This document shows positions 38,254-46,885 of a stretch of DNA of 64,000 nucleotides, one piece after another. This DNA is from Rossellomorea vietnamensis. Lineage in GTDB: Bacteria > Bacillota > Bacilli > Bacillales > Bacillaceae_B. The notes under the pieces are model-generated. The model had not been told where the DNA came from and made no database searches. It saw only the letters and a program-made list of their open reading frames with translations. The stretch covers positions 58,970-122,969 of the forward strand of contig NZ_VTEI01000008.1 of assembly GCF_008180415.1 (NCBI RefSeq), written 5' to 3'. Both the position numbers and the translations under genes were made by a program. How positions within the stretch are numbered: position 1 is the first letter of the stretch; every line of letters begins with the position of its first letter.

Positions 38254-38968
38254 TCTGAATAAATCCTTTGATAACCAGCTCATCCTGGATAATCTCTCCC
38301 TTTCAGTCGGCGATGGAGAATTTCTATCCGTCCTCGGTCCTTCCGGAAGTGGAAAGAGCACTCTGTTTCATCTGATAGGCGGGCTGTATTCCCCGGAAAA
38401 AGGAAGTATCAAAATCGATGGGGAAAATATCAATGGGCGCAGAGGTTTTATAAGCTATATGCCGCAGGCCCCAGCCCTTTTACCGTGGCGAAACGTAGTT
38501 GAAAACGTATTGCTCGGCCAGGAGTTGTCCGGGGAAAAGGACAGGGAAGGTGCCCTCAGAATGATAGAGAGAGCAGGTTTGGATGGATATGAAAAAGCAT
38601 ACCCGCATGAGTTATCTGGCGGTATGAAACAGAGGGTGGCATTCATACGGGCTTTGCTCAGCCCCCAGCCAATCATTTGCCTGGATGAACCATTTTCAGC
38701 ACTGGATGAATTTACCCGTCTGGATATGCAGAAGTGGCTTTTATCCATCTGGGAGGAGAATAAAAAAAGCATCATTTTTGTAACTCATAACATCGAAGAG
38801 GCTCTGTTTCTTTCAGACAGGCTGATTGTGCTTTCCCAAAGGCCTGCTTCTATCAAGAAGGAATTCCAAGTTCCTTTTACAAGGCCGCGTGATGAAAGTC
38901 TCGTGCTCAGTGAGGAATTCCTTCAATGCAAAAAGACAATATATAAAGAGCTGGCCGTTCATGAGTAA
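38231..38968 (+). CDS. thiZ: ABC transporter ATP-binding protein, ThiZ-like
   Basis: This ATPase of about 245 residues has Walker A GPSGSGKSTLFHL, the signature LSGGMKQRVAFIRAL, Walker B ICLDEPFSALD and the switch histidine in VTHNIEEAL. GTG 38231 is nine bases after AAAGGAG and is preferred to the ATG at 38222, which abuts it. The gene overlaps the permease before it and the TatD-like gene after it. Confidence 0.92.
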   Translation: MEKLRIDNLNKSFDNQLILDNLSLSVGDGEFLSVLGPSGSGKSTLFHLIGGLYSPEKGSIKIDGENINGRRGFISYMPQAPALLPWRNVVENVLLGQELSGEKDREGALRMIERAGLDGYEKAYPHELSGGMKQRVAFIRALLSPQPIICLDEPFSALDEFTRLDMQKWLLSIWEENKKSIIFVTHNIEEALFLSDRLIVLSQRPASIKKEFQVPFTRPRDESLVLSEEFLQCKKTIYKELAVHE

Positions 38969-39749
38969 GGAACTGAGGAGTCGCATCATTGATTCACATA
39001 TTCATTTTGATTTATATCAACCCCTCCAGCAGGATTTGATTTTATCGGACATTCATCTTGGGAACATCGCTGCTCTTATATCAGTGTCCTTTCATCTGAA
39101 GTCCTGTCATGAAAATCTCCGGCTGTCCCGAATGGATGGAAGAATACGGCCGGCTTTTGGTCATCATCCCGAACAGCCTCTTCCTTCAGAAGGAGAACTG
39201 CAAAGTATTCTGCAGTTCATGCAGGAACACAGAGAAACGATGATTGCTGTCGGGGAAGTCGGCCTGCCTTATTATCTAAGGCAGGAGCATCGGGATTTGG
39301 AGCTTGGTCCTTATATAGAATTACTAAAGGTGTTCATCAGCAAGGCGAAGGCCTTGGAGAAACCAATCATACTCCATGCTGTTTATGATGACGCAGATCT
39401 AGTGGTTCCGATGCTTGAGGAAGCGTCCATCCATAAGGCTCATTTTCACTGGTTCAAAGGATCTTCCAAGACGCTTAAGAAGATGAAAGAAAACGGCTAC
39501 TATCTTTCGGTAACTCCTGATCTTTTATATGAAGAAGAAATTGTGGAGATTGTAGATGCTTATCCTCTTGAATTAATGCTCGTTGAGACGGATGGCCCTT
39601 GGGAATTTGATGGTCCCTTTAAAGGGCAGATGACACATCCCAAAATGATTCACAGGACAATTGAAGCCATCGCCAAAATCAAACATGAAAGAGTGAAAGA
39701 TGTGTATTCTATTCTGTTGAAGAACACAAAACTACTTTATTCTTTATAG
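38961..39749 (+). CDS. TatD family metal-dependent hydrolase in the thiamine-precursor operon
   Basis: This protein of about 262 residues is a TatD-type TIM barrel: IIDSHIHFDLYQ is the first metal motif, followed by VGEVGLPYYL, ILHAVYDDA, AHFHWFKGS and LVETDGPWEF, which supply the remaining ligands. It overlaps ThiZ by eight bases, so it belongs to the riboswitch-controlled operon. Many bacilli deformylate imported formylaminopyrimidine with the unrelated amidohydrolase YlmB, so a step in precursor salvage is a reasonable guess. Known TatD proteins are mainly nucleases or deacylases, and the substrate here is not known. Confidence 0.85.
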   Translation: MSKELRSRIIDSHIHFDLYQPLQQDLILSDIHLGNIAALISVSFHLKSCHENLRLSRMDGRIRPAFGHHPEQPLPSEGELQSILQFMQEHRETMIAVGEVGLPYYLRQEHRDLELGPYIELLKVFISKAKALEKPIILHAVYDDADLVVPMLEEASIHKAHFHWFKGSSKTLKKMKENGYYLSVTPDLLYEEEIVEIVDAYPLELMLVETDGPWEFDGPFKGQMTHPKMIHRTIEAIAKIKHERVKDVYSILLKNTKLLYSL

Positions 39750-39751
39750 CG

Positions 39752-39786
39752 GAAGCTTTCTCTCAAAGGAGAAGGCTTTCTTTTTT
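39752..39786 (+). terminator. intrinsic terminator of the thi transport operon
   Basis: GGAAGCTTTCTC and GAGAAGGCTTTC pair across tcaaag, followed by six Ts. Confidence 0.85.
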
Positions 39787-39902
39787 ATACTGAATAGAGA
39801 AAAATAGCGCGTTTACTATAAACCCAGAAAAACCCACCTATAAAAAACAGACCTTTTAGGAAAAATGAATACATACTGTTTATTCGAAAGGATGTTTTTT
39901 AG

Positions 39903-40148
39903 ATGGAGTTAAATAATGAATTGTCTCCTTATCAAGCGGGGGATGTTGTATATGTGATGTATCGAAATCCCCATACTCAAAGTGTAGCGAATATTCAGGA
40001 AGCTGCGGTGGTCCACAATCCTGACGATCCATCTCAACTTGCCTTATTTTTATATGAAACCTATTATCCGCTGGATGATGAGATAGCTGTTTACCAGACG
40101 GCCGACCAAGCTGAACAGGCCTATCAAAGCTATTTCGGCGATATATAG
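39903..40148 (+). CDS. splA: transcriptional regulator SplA
   Basis: This 81-residue protein (GDVVYVMYRNPHTQSVANIQ, then LALFLYETYYPLDDE) matches SplA, the small TRAP-like negative regulator encoded just ahead of spore photoproduct lyase in bacilli. It is 11 bases upstream of splB. The B. subtilis operon is expressed in the forespore by SigG. Here a TGAATA at 39791 followed by TACTATA about 17 bases later resembles that promoter only loosely. Confidence 0.9.
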   Translation: MELNNELSPYQAGDVVYVMYRNPHTQSVANIQEAAVVHNPDDPSQLALFLYETYYPLDDEIAVYQTADQAEQAYQSYFGDI

Positions 40149-40159
40149 GAGGGCATGAT

Positions 40160-41188
40160 ATGATCAAACCATTTATGCCTCAGTTAGTATATATTGAACC
40201 GGGAGCACTTGAATATCCTCTCGGAAAACAGCTGAAAGAGAAATTTGAAAAGCTTGATATCGAAATCCGAGAAACGACTTCACATAATCAGGTCCGGAAT
40301 CTGCCTGGAGATAATCACTTCCAGAAATATCGTGTGGCGAAATCGACTTTGGTGGTAGGTGTAAGAAAAACACTTAAATTCGATACTTCGAAGCCGTCTG
40401 CCGAATACGCTATTCCATTTGCTACAGGTTGCATGGGACATTGCCACTATTGTTATCTGCAAACAACGATGGGAAGCAAGCCGTACATACGAACCTATGT
40501 TAATGTAGATGAAATTCTTGATGCGGCAGATAACTATATGAAAGAACGGGCCCCTGAATTCACCAGGTTTGAGGCAGCCTGTACATCCGATATTGTCGGG
40601 ATTGACCACTTGACTCATTCTTTAAAAAGAGCGATTGAACATTTTGGGGAATCAGAGTACGGCAAGTTAAGGTTTGTAACCAAGTTTCATCATGTCGATC
40701 ACTTGCTGGATGCTAAGCATAATGGAAAAACAAGATTTCGCTTCAGTATCAATGCAGACTATGTTATTAAAAACTTTGAACCTGGAACATCGCCGCTTGC
40801 CAAAAGGATCGAAGCAGCTGGAAAGGTAGCGAGAGCAGGGTATCCGCTTGGCTTTATCGTTGCGCCAATCTATCTTCATGAAGGCTGGGAAGAGGGCTAT
40901 CACCATATGTTCGAGCGCCTGGATGAGGAACTCCCGGACTATGCAAAGAAAGATCTTACTTTTGAATTCATCCAGCATCGTTTCACCAAGCCGGCCAAAC
41001 GTGTCATTGAGAAAAACTATCCAATGACCAAGTTAGAGCTTGATGAAAATCAAAGAAGGTACAAATGGGGGAAATATGGGATAGGCAAGTACATTTATCA
41101 AAAAGATGAAGAGCAGGATATCAAGGACAACTTATACGGTTACATGGAAAAATTTTTTCCAGATGCGAAGCTGGAGTATTTTACGTAA
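40160..41188 (+). CDS. splB: spore photoproduct lyase SplB
   Basis: This 342-residue radical-SAM enzyme has the same length as B. subtilis SplB. The cluster motif is ATGCMGHCHYCYLQ (Cys-x3-Cys-x2-Cys), and the extra conserved cysteine that donates hydrogen is in EAACTSDIVGIDHLTH. The enzyme reverses 5-thyminyl-5,6-dihydrothymine lesions during spore germination. ATG 40160 follows TAGGAGG. Confidence 0.96.
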   Translation: MIKPFMPQLVYIEPGALEYPLGKQLKEKFEKLDIEIRETTSHNQVRNLPGDNHFQKYRVAKSTLVVGVRKTLKFDTSKPSAEYAIPFATGCMGHCHYCYLQTTMGSKPYIRTYVNVDEILDAADNYMKERAPEFTRFEAACTSDIVGIDHLTHSLKRAIEHFGESEYGKLRFVTKFHHVDHLLDAKHNGKTRFRFSINADYVIKNFEPGTSPLAKRIEAAGKVARAGYPLGFIVAPIYLHEGWEEGYHHMFERLDEELPDYAKKDLTFEFIQHRFTKPAKRVIEKNYPMTKLELDENQRRYKWGKYGIGKYIYQKDEEQDIKDNLYGYMEKFFPDAKLEYFT

Positions 41189-41308
41189 TCTAAAATAACT
41201 TTAAAGAGTGGCTTTGAATTTGATTGGTTAAGCAGCTGATGTCAATTAGGCTGGTTTTATAAAAACTTTGCTGAAATCTAACTTGGTCACAAATATAACT
41301 ACAAAGAA

Positions 41309-41340
41309 AACCACCTGGTCATCAAAGTGACGAGGTGGTT
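41309..41340. terminator. bidirectional terminator between splB and the ArsC-like gene
   Basis: AACCACCTGGTCA and TGACGAGGTGGTT pair across tcaaag. A/T-rich tails on both sides allow use from either strand. Confidence 0.82.
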
Positions 41341-41342
41341 GT

Positions 41343-41774
41343 TTATGTGATCGTATTTAATACGTCTTTAAGACTCTTTACTTTTAAAGCGAGCGAATCA
41401 CAAATTTCCTGGTAAAAAACCCATTCTTCAATAGGATTTTTCGCTCTCTTTTTCGGATTGGGCAAGTTCCAATGGACGACTTTATTCTGGCAGTGCGGAG
41501 GAATCTCAAAGTCAAGATCCTCTTCGAAATCATGGATGGCAATGATGACAGAAGCTTCGTTAAGCTTATGGGAATCTGCTCTTACCCTTTTTTTCTTAGA
41601 GATGTCTATACACAACTCATTCATGGCTTCCACACTGAAAGGGCTGGATTCTGTGCTTGACCATCCGCCACTGTCGAATTTCCAGCCGGAAATATCCAAT
41701 ATCTGTGCCCAACCTTCTGCCATTAGACTTCTTTGGTGACTGGGAGACAAAAAGTATATTTCGTTCTGTGTCAT
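41343..41774 (-). CDS. ArsC/low-molecular-weight phosphatase-fold protein lacking catalytic cysteines
   Basis: The 143-residue protein aligns with thioredoxin-coupled arsenate reductases along its length (QRSLMAEGWAQIL, then FSVEAMNELCIDIS, then VVHWNLPNP). The phosphate loop, normally CTGNSCRS, is SPSHQRS, so the nucleophilic cysteine and the second P-loop cysteine are absent, and the downstream redox cysteine position reads AIHDFE. It is therefore unlikely to reduce arsenate or act as a phosphatase, and is better viewed as a pseudoenzyme, perhaps a binding protein. ATG 41772-41774 follows AAAGGACT; the longer frame runs into a family A element. Confidence 0.85.
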   Translation of the reverse strand: MTQNEIYFLSPSHQRSLMAEGWAQILDISGWKFDSGGWSSTESSPFSVEAMNELCIDISKKKRVRADSHKLNEASVIIAIHDFEEDLDFEIPPHCQNKVVHWNLPNPKKRAKNPIEEWVFYQEICDSLALKVKSLKDVLNTIT

Positions 41775-41802
41775 TCTATTGAAGTCCTTTCTTATTAAGT
41801 TA

Positions 41803-41963
41803 GGCTGTTTTCGCATATATTGCTGCTTTCGGAAAAATTCCAAGAGCCGGATTTATCGAGGGAGAGCAGCTCTTTTCTTTTCAGAGCTACCAGCTATTAC
41901 CCCACTAGATATGGTTATTTTCGGAATTAGTATCAAATAGCAACAAAGTTTACGAAAAGAGCC
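41803..41963. mobile_element. family A MITE-like element, copy A4, with perfect 8-bp duplication
   Basis: This 161-bp element starts ggctgttttcgcatatattg and ends gtttacgaaaagagcc. Both flanks are ttaagtta (41795-41802 and 41964-41971), a perfect target duplication. It was inserted just upstream of the ArsC-like gene. Confidence 0.9.
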
Positions 41964-42090
41964 TTAAGTTAAGATAGTAATCAATACCCTTTACAGATGA
42001 AAATACTCATAAATTAGAATAAATTAATTGGAATTTACTTCCGGATATTTTACGATTAAGTAAAAGGGTGATGAAGCGGAGGTACAGTTT

Positions 42091-42763
42091 ATGAATTGGA
42101 AATTGCTCGAGGGCGAGGGGTACAGCACGTTTGAATGGAATGGAAAAGCAAAAATAATCGGTAAAAAAGAATTTGATCATTTAGAAGCTCTTCTAAATCA
42201 TACTGAGAAGAAGAGAGTAACTGTGGCAGTGCCCGCCGGATTAGGCTGCTCTGAAAAAAAATTAAAATACTTAGGATTTAATAAATGTAAAGGAAAGGGA
42301 AGTCTACTTCAGGAATTTGGAGGATGTCGCCGGTGGGGTGTCAGATTCAATTCTTACAATTATCGAAGAGCCAGAAGCTGAGTCAACATTAAACTGTTTG
42401 ATAGACATACTGGATGACCGGCAGGAAGCGGAAAGTATAATCAACTCACTTACTTCCGAGGTGGCGCCAGACAAGTTCAAGATAATTCTTGTAAGAATGG
42501 GAGGAAAGGCTGCTGGACTCTATATTCCCCATATAGAACCTTGTACTGAGGATGAGGGCAGACTTTTCTTTTTTGGGGTCATGCCTTACTTCAGAGGCTG
42601 TGGATATGCTGCGGAAATCCACAAAACTGCCTTAGCATCTTTAAAGAGTCTTAACGCAAAGGTTTATGCAGGCGTCACCGACTCGGACAATCTGGCGATG
42701 AAAAAGGTTCTTGAAAGAAATGGATGCACCAAATCATCTTCGCTTGAAATCTATAAACGGTAA
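42091..42763 (+). pseudogene. GNAT acetyltransferase with a frameshift
   Basis: An N-terminal frame (42091 to about 42290, ending KLKYLGFNK) and a second frame (from about 42275, VKEREVYFRNLEDVAGG onward to 42763) together make one GNAT-like protein. The second half shows FFFGVMPYFRGCGYAAEIHK as the acetyl-CoA loop and NLAMKKVLERNGC at the end. The switch lies in the A/G-rich run near 42280-42300 and needs one base gained or lost. The second frame has no ribosome site, so two separate genes are unlikely. A sequencing error in the purine run is possible. Confidence 0.75.
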
Positions 42764-42812
42764 AAGGTTCGGGCTGTCTCTCGAAGAGGCTTCTTCAAAA
42801 AGACCGGCCCTT

Positions 42813-43925
42813 CTACTTTGCGGGCAAAGTAATGATAAATGAAGTGGATTCATCAGTGGAATGACATGTAAGCTTACCGCCATGCTTCTCGACAATTTCA
42901 TTGCAGATAAATAGTCCAAGGCCGGTTCCATCTTTCTTTGAGGTGACAAACGGCTCAAAGATACTGGAAAGTATTTCGTCAGGAATTTTGTCACCGTTGT
43001 TGGTGATGGTGAGGCAGAAGGAGCTGCCCTGTAAGGTCGTATCTATCCAGATTTGAGGGTCGGCTGCCCTGGTGCTCAATACATCAATGGCATTAAAAAT
43101 GATATTGATAAGGACTTGTCTAAACTCCTCTTTCCAGCCCATCATTTCAAATTCTTCTTCGAGATTCTTAATGATAGTGACATTGACTTCAAGGATTCTA
43201 GGATACAAGAAAGCAAGCGCCTCTGTAATTAATCCATTGAGGGAGAATGAAGTCTTTTCGGTCATGACTGAAGACTTTTTGGACAGCAGCAAGAATTGGG
43301 AGATTCTGAAGTTAAGCTGATCAAGTTCGGACGAGATGATGTCTAAGTAAGATAGATTGGGATTATCCGCTTTTAAAAGCTGAATGAATCCATTGATGGA
43401 AGTTAGCGGGTTTCTGAACTCGTGAACAAAGCTGGACGTCATTTTGCCTAACAGTGATAGTCTGTCTTCATGATGAGAATCGATATATTGCTCTTTTTCT
43501 TTGATGATCTGATCCTTCATATGGGAGTAGTGGGATACTGTATAATATGTAAATTTATCGAAGAAAAAATTTATCTTATTAATTGTGCGCTGTAAATCCG
43601 CCCATTCACTGCTTAACCCTCCTAAGTGCTTGAGGACTTCAGATCTGCCGAGATTCAAGTTATAAACAAACTCCCCGATATTGGTTTCAGCCTCGAGCCT
43701 CTTTTTGGCAATTCTATACGCTTCTTCTTGAACATATGGATCCAAGTCAGTCTGCGGGAGATGAAAACCTTCAATGAATTTTTCAAAGACTTGAAGGCCT
43801 TGATCGATGATTTGTTCTTTTGTGAAATTTGTATCTGAAGGAGAAAGCTGATCGGTCCACCCTTTTAGAATTTCTGCTTTATGGGCAATAAAGAAATTAA
43901 TCACTTCTTTTTTTACAGGAGACAT
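42813..43925 (-). CDS. cytosolic sensor histidine kinase (sporulation-kinase-like)
   Basis: About 370 residues without membrane segments. The N-terminal 150 residues form a helical domain (FFIAHKAEILKGWTDQLS, then ETNIGEFVYNLNLGRSEVL) that resembles the globin-like RsbRD N-terminal family. The kinase half has the H-box LGKMTSSFVHEFRNPLTS, the N-box RQVLINIIFNAIDVL and the G-boxes KIPDEI and DGTGLGLFICNEI. The absence of an adjacent response regulator and the H-box style suggest input to the Spo0F phosphorelay. ATG 43923-43925 follows AGAGGTGAGAAA. Confidence 0.87.
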   Translation of the reverse strand: MSPVKKEVINFFIAHKAEILKGWTDQLSPSDTNFTKEQIIDQGLQVFEKFIEGFHLPQTDLDPYVQEEAYRIAKKRLEAETNIGEFVYNLNLGRSEVLKHLGGLSSEWADLQRTINKINFFFDKFTYYTVSHYSHMKDQIIKEKEQYIDSHHEDRLSLLGKMTSSFVHEFRNPLTSINGFIQLLKADNPNLSYLDIISSELDQLNFRISQFLLLSKKSSVMTEKTSFSLNGLITEALAFLYPRILEVNVTIIKNLEEEFEMMGWKEEFRQVLINIIFNAIDVLSTRAADPQIWIDTTLQGSSFCLTITNNGDKIPDEILSSIFEPFVTSKKDGTGLGLFICNEIVEKHGGKLTCHSTDESTSFIITLPAK

Positions 43926-44297
43926 TTTCTCACCTCTAATCATCAAAGTCAATTTACAATGTAAGGGTTTGACTTCTTATCTTTATATAATACTTTTAAT
44001 AAAACCTCTACTATTAATATATCTTTAATCACGCACTTTTCACAGAGGGAATTGGAAAAAACACCAAAATTATCTGAAAATTACCGTTAAATCAAAAATT
44101 AATGTCTTAAATTACTAGATTATCAGCCCTTCAAATTGGATATTAGTAAATAAATTCAATCCATTTAAAGCTGTTATAGATGATTTGCTTTGAAAAATTC
44201 AGTCAGTAGTATCCGATTACTATTTAATAAAAGTAAAATGGTCAAAGCTCTATGCTTGTTGTAAAATTACACTAAAGGATGACTGGAAGGTGGGTCT

Positions 44298-44768
44298 ATG
44301 ATGACAAAAGAAGAATTGATTCTGCTGGTTTCTGAAAAAATAAAAGTAATCCGGGCCGAAGCCGGATATACTCAAGATAGGATGGCCTCTGTCATTGGAG
44401 TGTCCAAGAAAACTCTGGTGCAAATCGAAAAAGGCAGGCTGGTAGCGGGATGGACAACAATCGTTGCAGTTTGTGCGCTTTTTCGCAGCAGTGAAACCCT
44501 GATGAATTCTTTTGGAGGTGACCCTCTTGAAGTCATCGAGGTCATTGCTAGGGAAGATATTGATTACCGTAAAGAAAAAACCTTTGGCGGGAAAATTTGG
44601 TGGAAAGAAGTCAATAAAGACGGCGGGTATATTCTTCAGCAAAATATCATCAGCAACCACTACCGGATTTTGGATGAAGATTACTATCGCATTTACAGTA
44701 CGTTTGATAAAAAAATGGCGAAGGACCGCATGAATGATCTTCTTGCCCAGCAGGATCGGGAAATATAA
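44298..44768 (+). CDS. XRE family transcriptional regulator
   Basis: The 156-residue protein has an N-terminal Cro/CI-type HTH (KIKVIRAEAGYTQDRMASVI, then GVSKKTLVQIEKGRL, about residues 14-50). The C-terminal domain of roughly 75 residues (YRKEKTFGGKIWWKEV, YILQQNIISNHYRIL) is one I do not recognise. It starts at one of two ATGs after AAGGTGGG. The target is unknown, and no operon partner is evident. Confidence 0.82.
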   Translation: MMTKEELILLVSEKIKVIRAEAGYTQDRMASVIGVSKKTLVQIEKGRLVAGWTTIVAVCALFRSSETLMNSFGGDPLEVIEVIAREDIDYRKEKTFGGKIWWKEVNKDGGYILQQNIISNHYRILDEDYYRIYSTFDKKMAKDRMNDLLAQQDREI

Positions 44769-44906
44769 AAAAGCTGCTTCTAAAAAGGAACGGCACCATA
44801 ACTTTCCTGCCATGAAGGAATGAGTTCTTCTTTCATAGGGGTATCCGTTTTTTGGTGTCATCCCTTGATGAGACAGCCTATTTCTTATTGCTTCTGATTA
44901 TTTAAC

Positions 44907-45416
44907 TTATTTAACGATTAGAATACTGCTTGCACAATTATGTGAAACTTTCTCACTGACGCTTCCAAGGAACCATTTCTTAATGCCTGTTTTGCTGCTG
45001 TTGCCCACGACAATAATGTCTGCTTCATGGTCATTTGCATAGCTGCAAATGCTGTCAGCCTCTGAACCTGTAAGCAATTCATAATTTGCATGAATGCCTC
45101 TCGATTCAAGATCTTCTCTTACAGCTTTAAATTCATCTGTGTTATTCTGCTTTTTGATAGGGTGTCGATTTTCAATCTTATTGTCATAACTATGAGGCAG
45201 GTTCTGTGCATCAAGAGAACCTAGTCCGGTATGGGTGACATCAAGTGAACGAGTGAACTGTTCCGTTCCCTGTTCGTCTTTATAACCGCTTTTATCCGTG
45301 ACATGGACTACGGTCAGATTAGCCTCTTTATTATGAGCAAGTAGTTCGACCGATTTTTCAAGAGCCTTCCTGCTTCCGTCAGTATGGTCGTATGCAAGTA
45401 AAATATTTTTAAACAT
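44907..45416 (-). CDS. universal stress protein (UspA family)
   Basis: This 169-residue single Usp domain begins MFKNILLAYDHTDGSRKALE and ends VVGNSSKTGIKKWFLGSVSE, then SILIVK. The latter carries the ATP-binding G-x2-G-x9-G(S/T)-like motif. The middle segment (residues 45-100) is longer than in minimal Usp proteins and is hydrophilic. ATG 45414-45416 follows AGAGGTG. The role is probably in general stress or growth arrest; no partner gene is evident. Confidence 0.9.
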   Translation of the reverse strand: MFKNILLAYDHTDGSRKALEKSVELLAHNKEANLTVVHVTDKSGYKDEQGTEQFTRSLDVTHTGLGSLDAQNLPHSYDNKIENRHPIKKQNNTDEFKAVREDLESRGIHANYELLTGSEADSICSYANDHEADIIVVGNSSKTGIKKWFLGSVSEKVSHNCASSILIVK

Positions 45417-45503
45417 CCGCTTTCACCTCTTATTTGAAATGTATTAGTTTAGCTTGCTGCCGCTTATTTCTTGAATGAAGCCCTTATTCCATTGAAGGAA
45501 TCC

Positions 45504-45551
45504 AAAAAGGAATGATGGTTTACTACATTCATAGCTGCTCCATCATTCCTT
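45504..45551 (-). terminator. intrinsic terminator of the 22-residue peptide gene
   Basis: AAGGAATGATGG and CCATCATTCCTT form a perfect 12-bp stem, followed on the minus strand by a T run (cctttttgg). Confidence 0.85.
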
Positions 45552-45561
45552 CAGAAAAAAA

Positions 45562-45630
45562 TTAAATTAATGCAAGAATCGCACCGATTACTACAATAGC
45601 TCCGATGATCATTAGAATTGTACGGATCAT
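45562..45630 (-). CDS. 22-residue hydrophobic membrane peptide
   Basis: The ORF starts at ATG 45628-45630, behind GAGGTGAGTTTTTC. It encodes almost only hydrophobic residues (MIRTILMIIGAIVVIG, then AILALI), one membrane helix with a single positive charge near the N terminus. A perfect terminator hairpin follows 10 bases after the stop. Such single-helix peptides are common and usually unannotated in Bacillus; a function cannot be given. A good ribosome site and a dedicated terminator support it as a real transcription unit. Confidence 0.7.
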   Translation of the reverse strand: MIRTILMIIGAIVVIGAILALI

Positions 45631-45874
45631 GAAAAACTCACCTCGTCTAATAAATTAATTAGTTGATATCTTGTTTTGTATTCTGCACTTAATTAGGTAG
45701 TACCCCTCCCAGATTCTCCTTAAACATTGTAAATCCCTGTAAATTAAGCTTCCTTCCATACTTCACCGCATTAAAAGGGACAGGCTGATTGCCCTTTAAT
45801 GCGTTAAATTATCGTAAAAAAGGAAAAAGACAATTCATGGAAGAATAAAGTGAATGGTGTAAGGGGGAAAGACT

Positions 45875-46682
45875 ATGAAACTGATTTTGGTAGAGGGAAT
45901 TCCCGAATCGGGAAAGACAACCGCTTGCGGATACATAGGAAAGAAGCTTGAGGAACAAAGAAATTGAACGAGGGTATATTTAGAGGGTAACCTAGATCAT
46001 CCGGCTGATTATGAAGCAACTGCTTTTGTTTCTGCTGATCAGCTGCAGGTATCAATTAAATTTCCTGAATTGAAGGAGAAGCAAACTTTTCAACAGTATG
46101 CTGGAACTCATGCAGGTGTGCTGATTCCGTATTATTAATTATCGCAGGCGGGTGAACTTACAAGTGAATGTACAGCTGAGCTTAGTAAATATGATGTGAA
46201 CGAATTGCCGCCGGAGCTCTATAAGGAATTAATCTTGAATAGATGGAGTACATTTGTTGAAAAAGTTAAGGCAGAAGACTTTATAATCGCGGCGGATTGC
46301 TGCTTCATGCAGAATCCTCTAACCATGCTGATGGCAAAATACAACGAACCTTGTCATAGCATCAAAAAGTTCATAAGTGAGGTTGAGGAGGTCATTCTCG
46401 ATATTAATATATCTAGATCCTCTTTCGGTACAAGAAGTGTTAGAAAATGTGAAAATGAAAAGGTCACCGGAATGGTTCAAGCATCTTTACAGCAGTTATA
46501 CCAAGCAGGAATATGGGAAAGTCCATTCATTGCCGGAAGGATTGGAGGGAGTGGTGCAGCTTCTTGAGGATCGGGCAGGGTTGGAAAAACAACTGATATC
46601 CCATCTTACAATTAAGCTTGCAGTCATTCCGGTTTCAGTCCAAAGTCGAAGGACAGAGGAGATCCTGGCTGAGATTTTTTAG
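45875..46682 (+). pseudogene. decayed P-loop NTPase/kinase-like gene
   Basis: From ATG 45875 the frame begins MKLILVEGIPESGKTTACGY, where a P-loop (GxxxxGKT) is still visible. It is broken by TGA at 45965-45967 and TAA at 46136-46138. The frame then continues (YDVNELPPELYKELILNRW, DFIIAADCCFMQNP) to about 46390. There the similarity shifts into another frame (LIYLDPLSVQEVLENVK through 46682). Two stops plus a frameshift make it a pseudogene. The intact relatives I recall in bacilli are P-loop proteins of unknown role. Confidence 0.85.
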
Positions 46683-46885
46683 CAGCATGCGGCTTGCCGG
46701 AAGGGAGTCTTACTAATGTGCAGGGCGGAAGAATGGAGGATGGACTCGATGGGGCCGCAGGTTTTTTGGCCTAAAGCCTTTCAGCCTCGAGACGGAGAAA
46801 GAAACCATCACAAGGCTCTGAACAAAATCCCGCCATTTTCTTACAATTAAGGTAAGTCAAATCATTGGATGGGAGAAATCAAGAA

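Noticed and set aside
39791..39820. SigG promoter for splAB
   Set aside because: TGAATA is good, but the downstream TACTATA matches the SigG -10 poorly.
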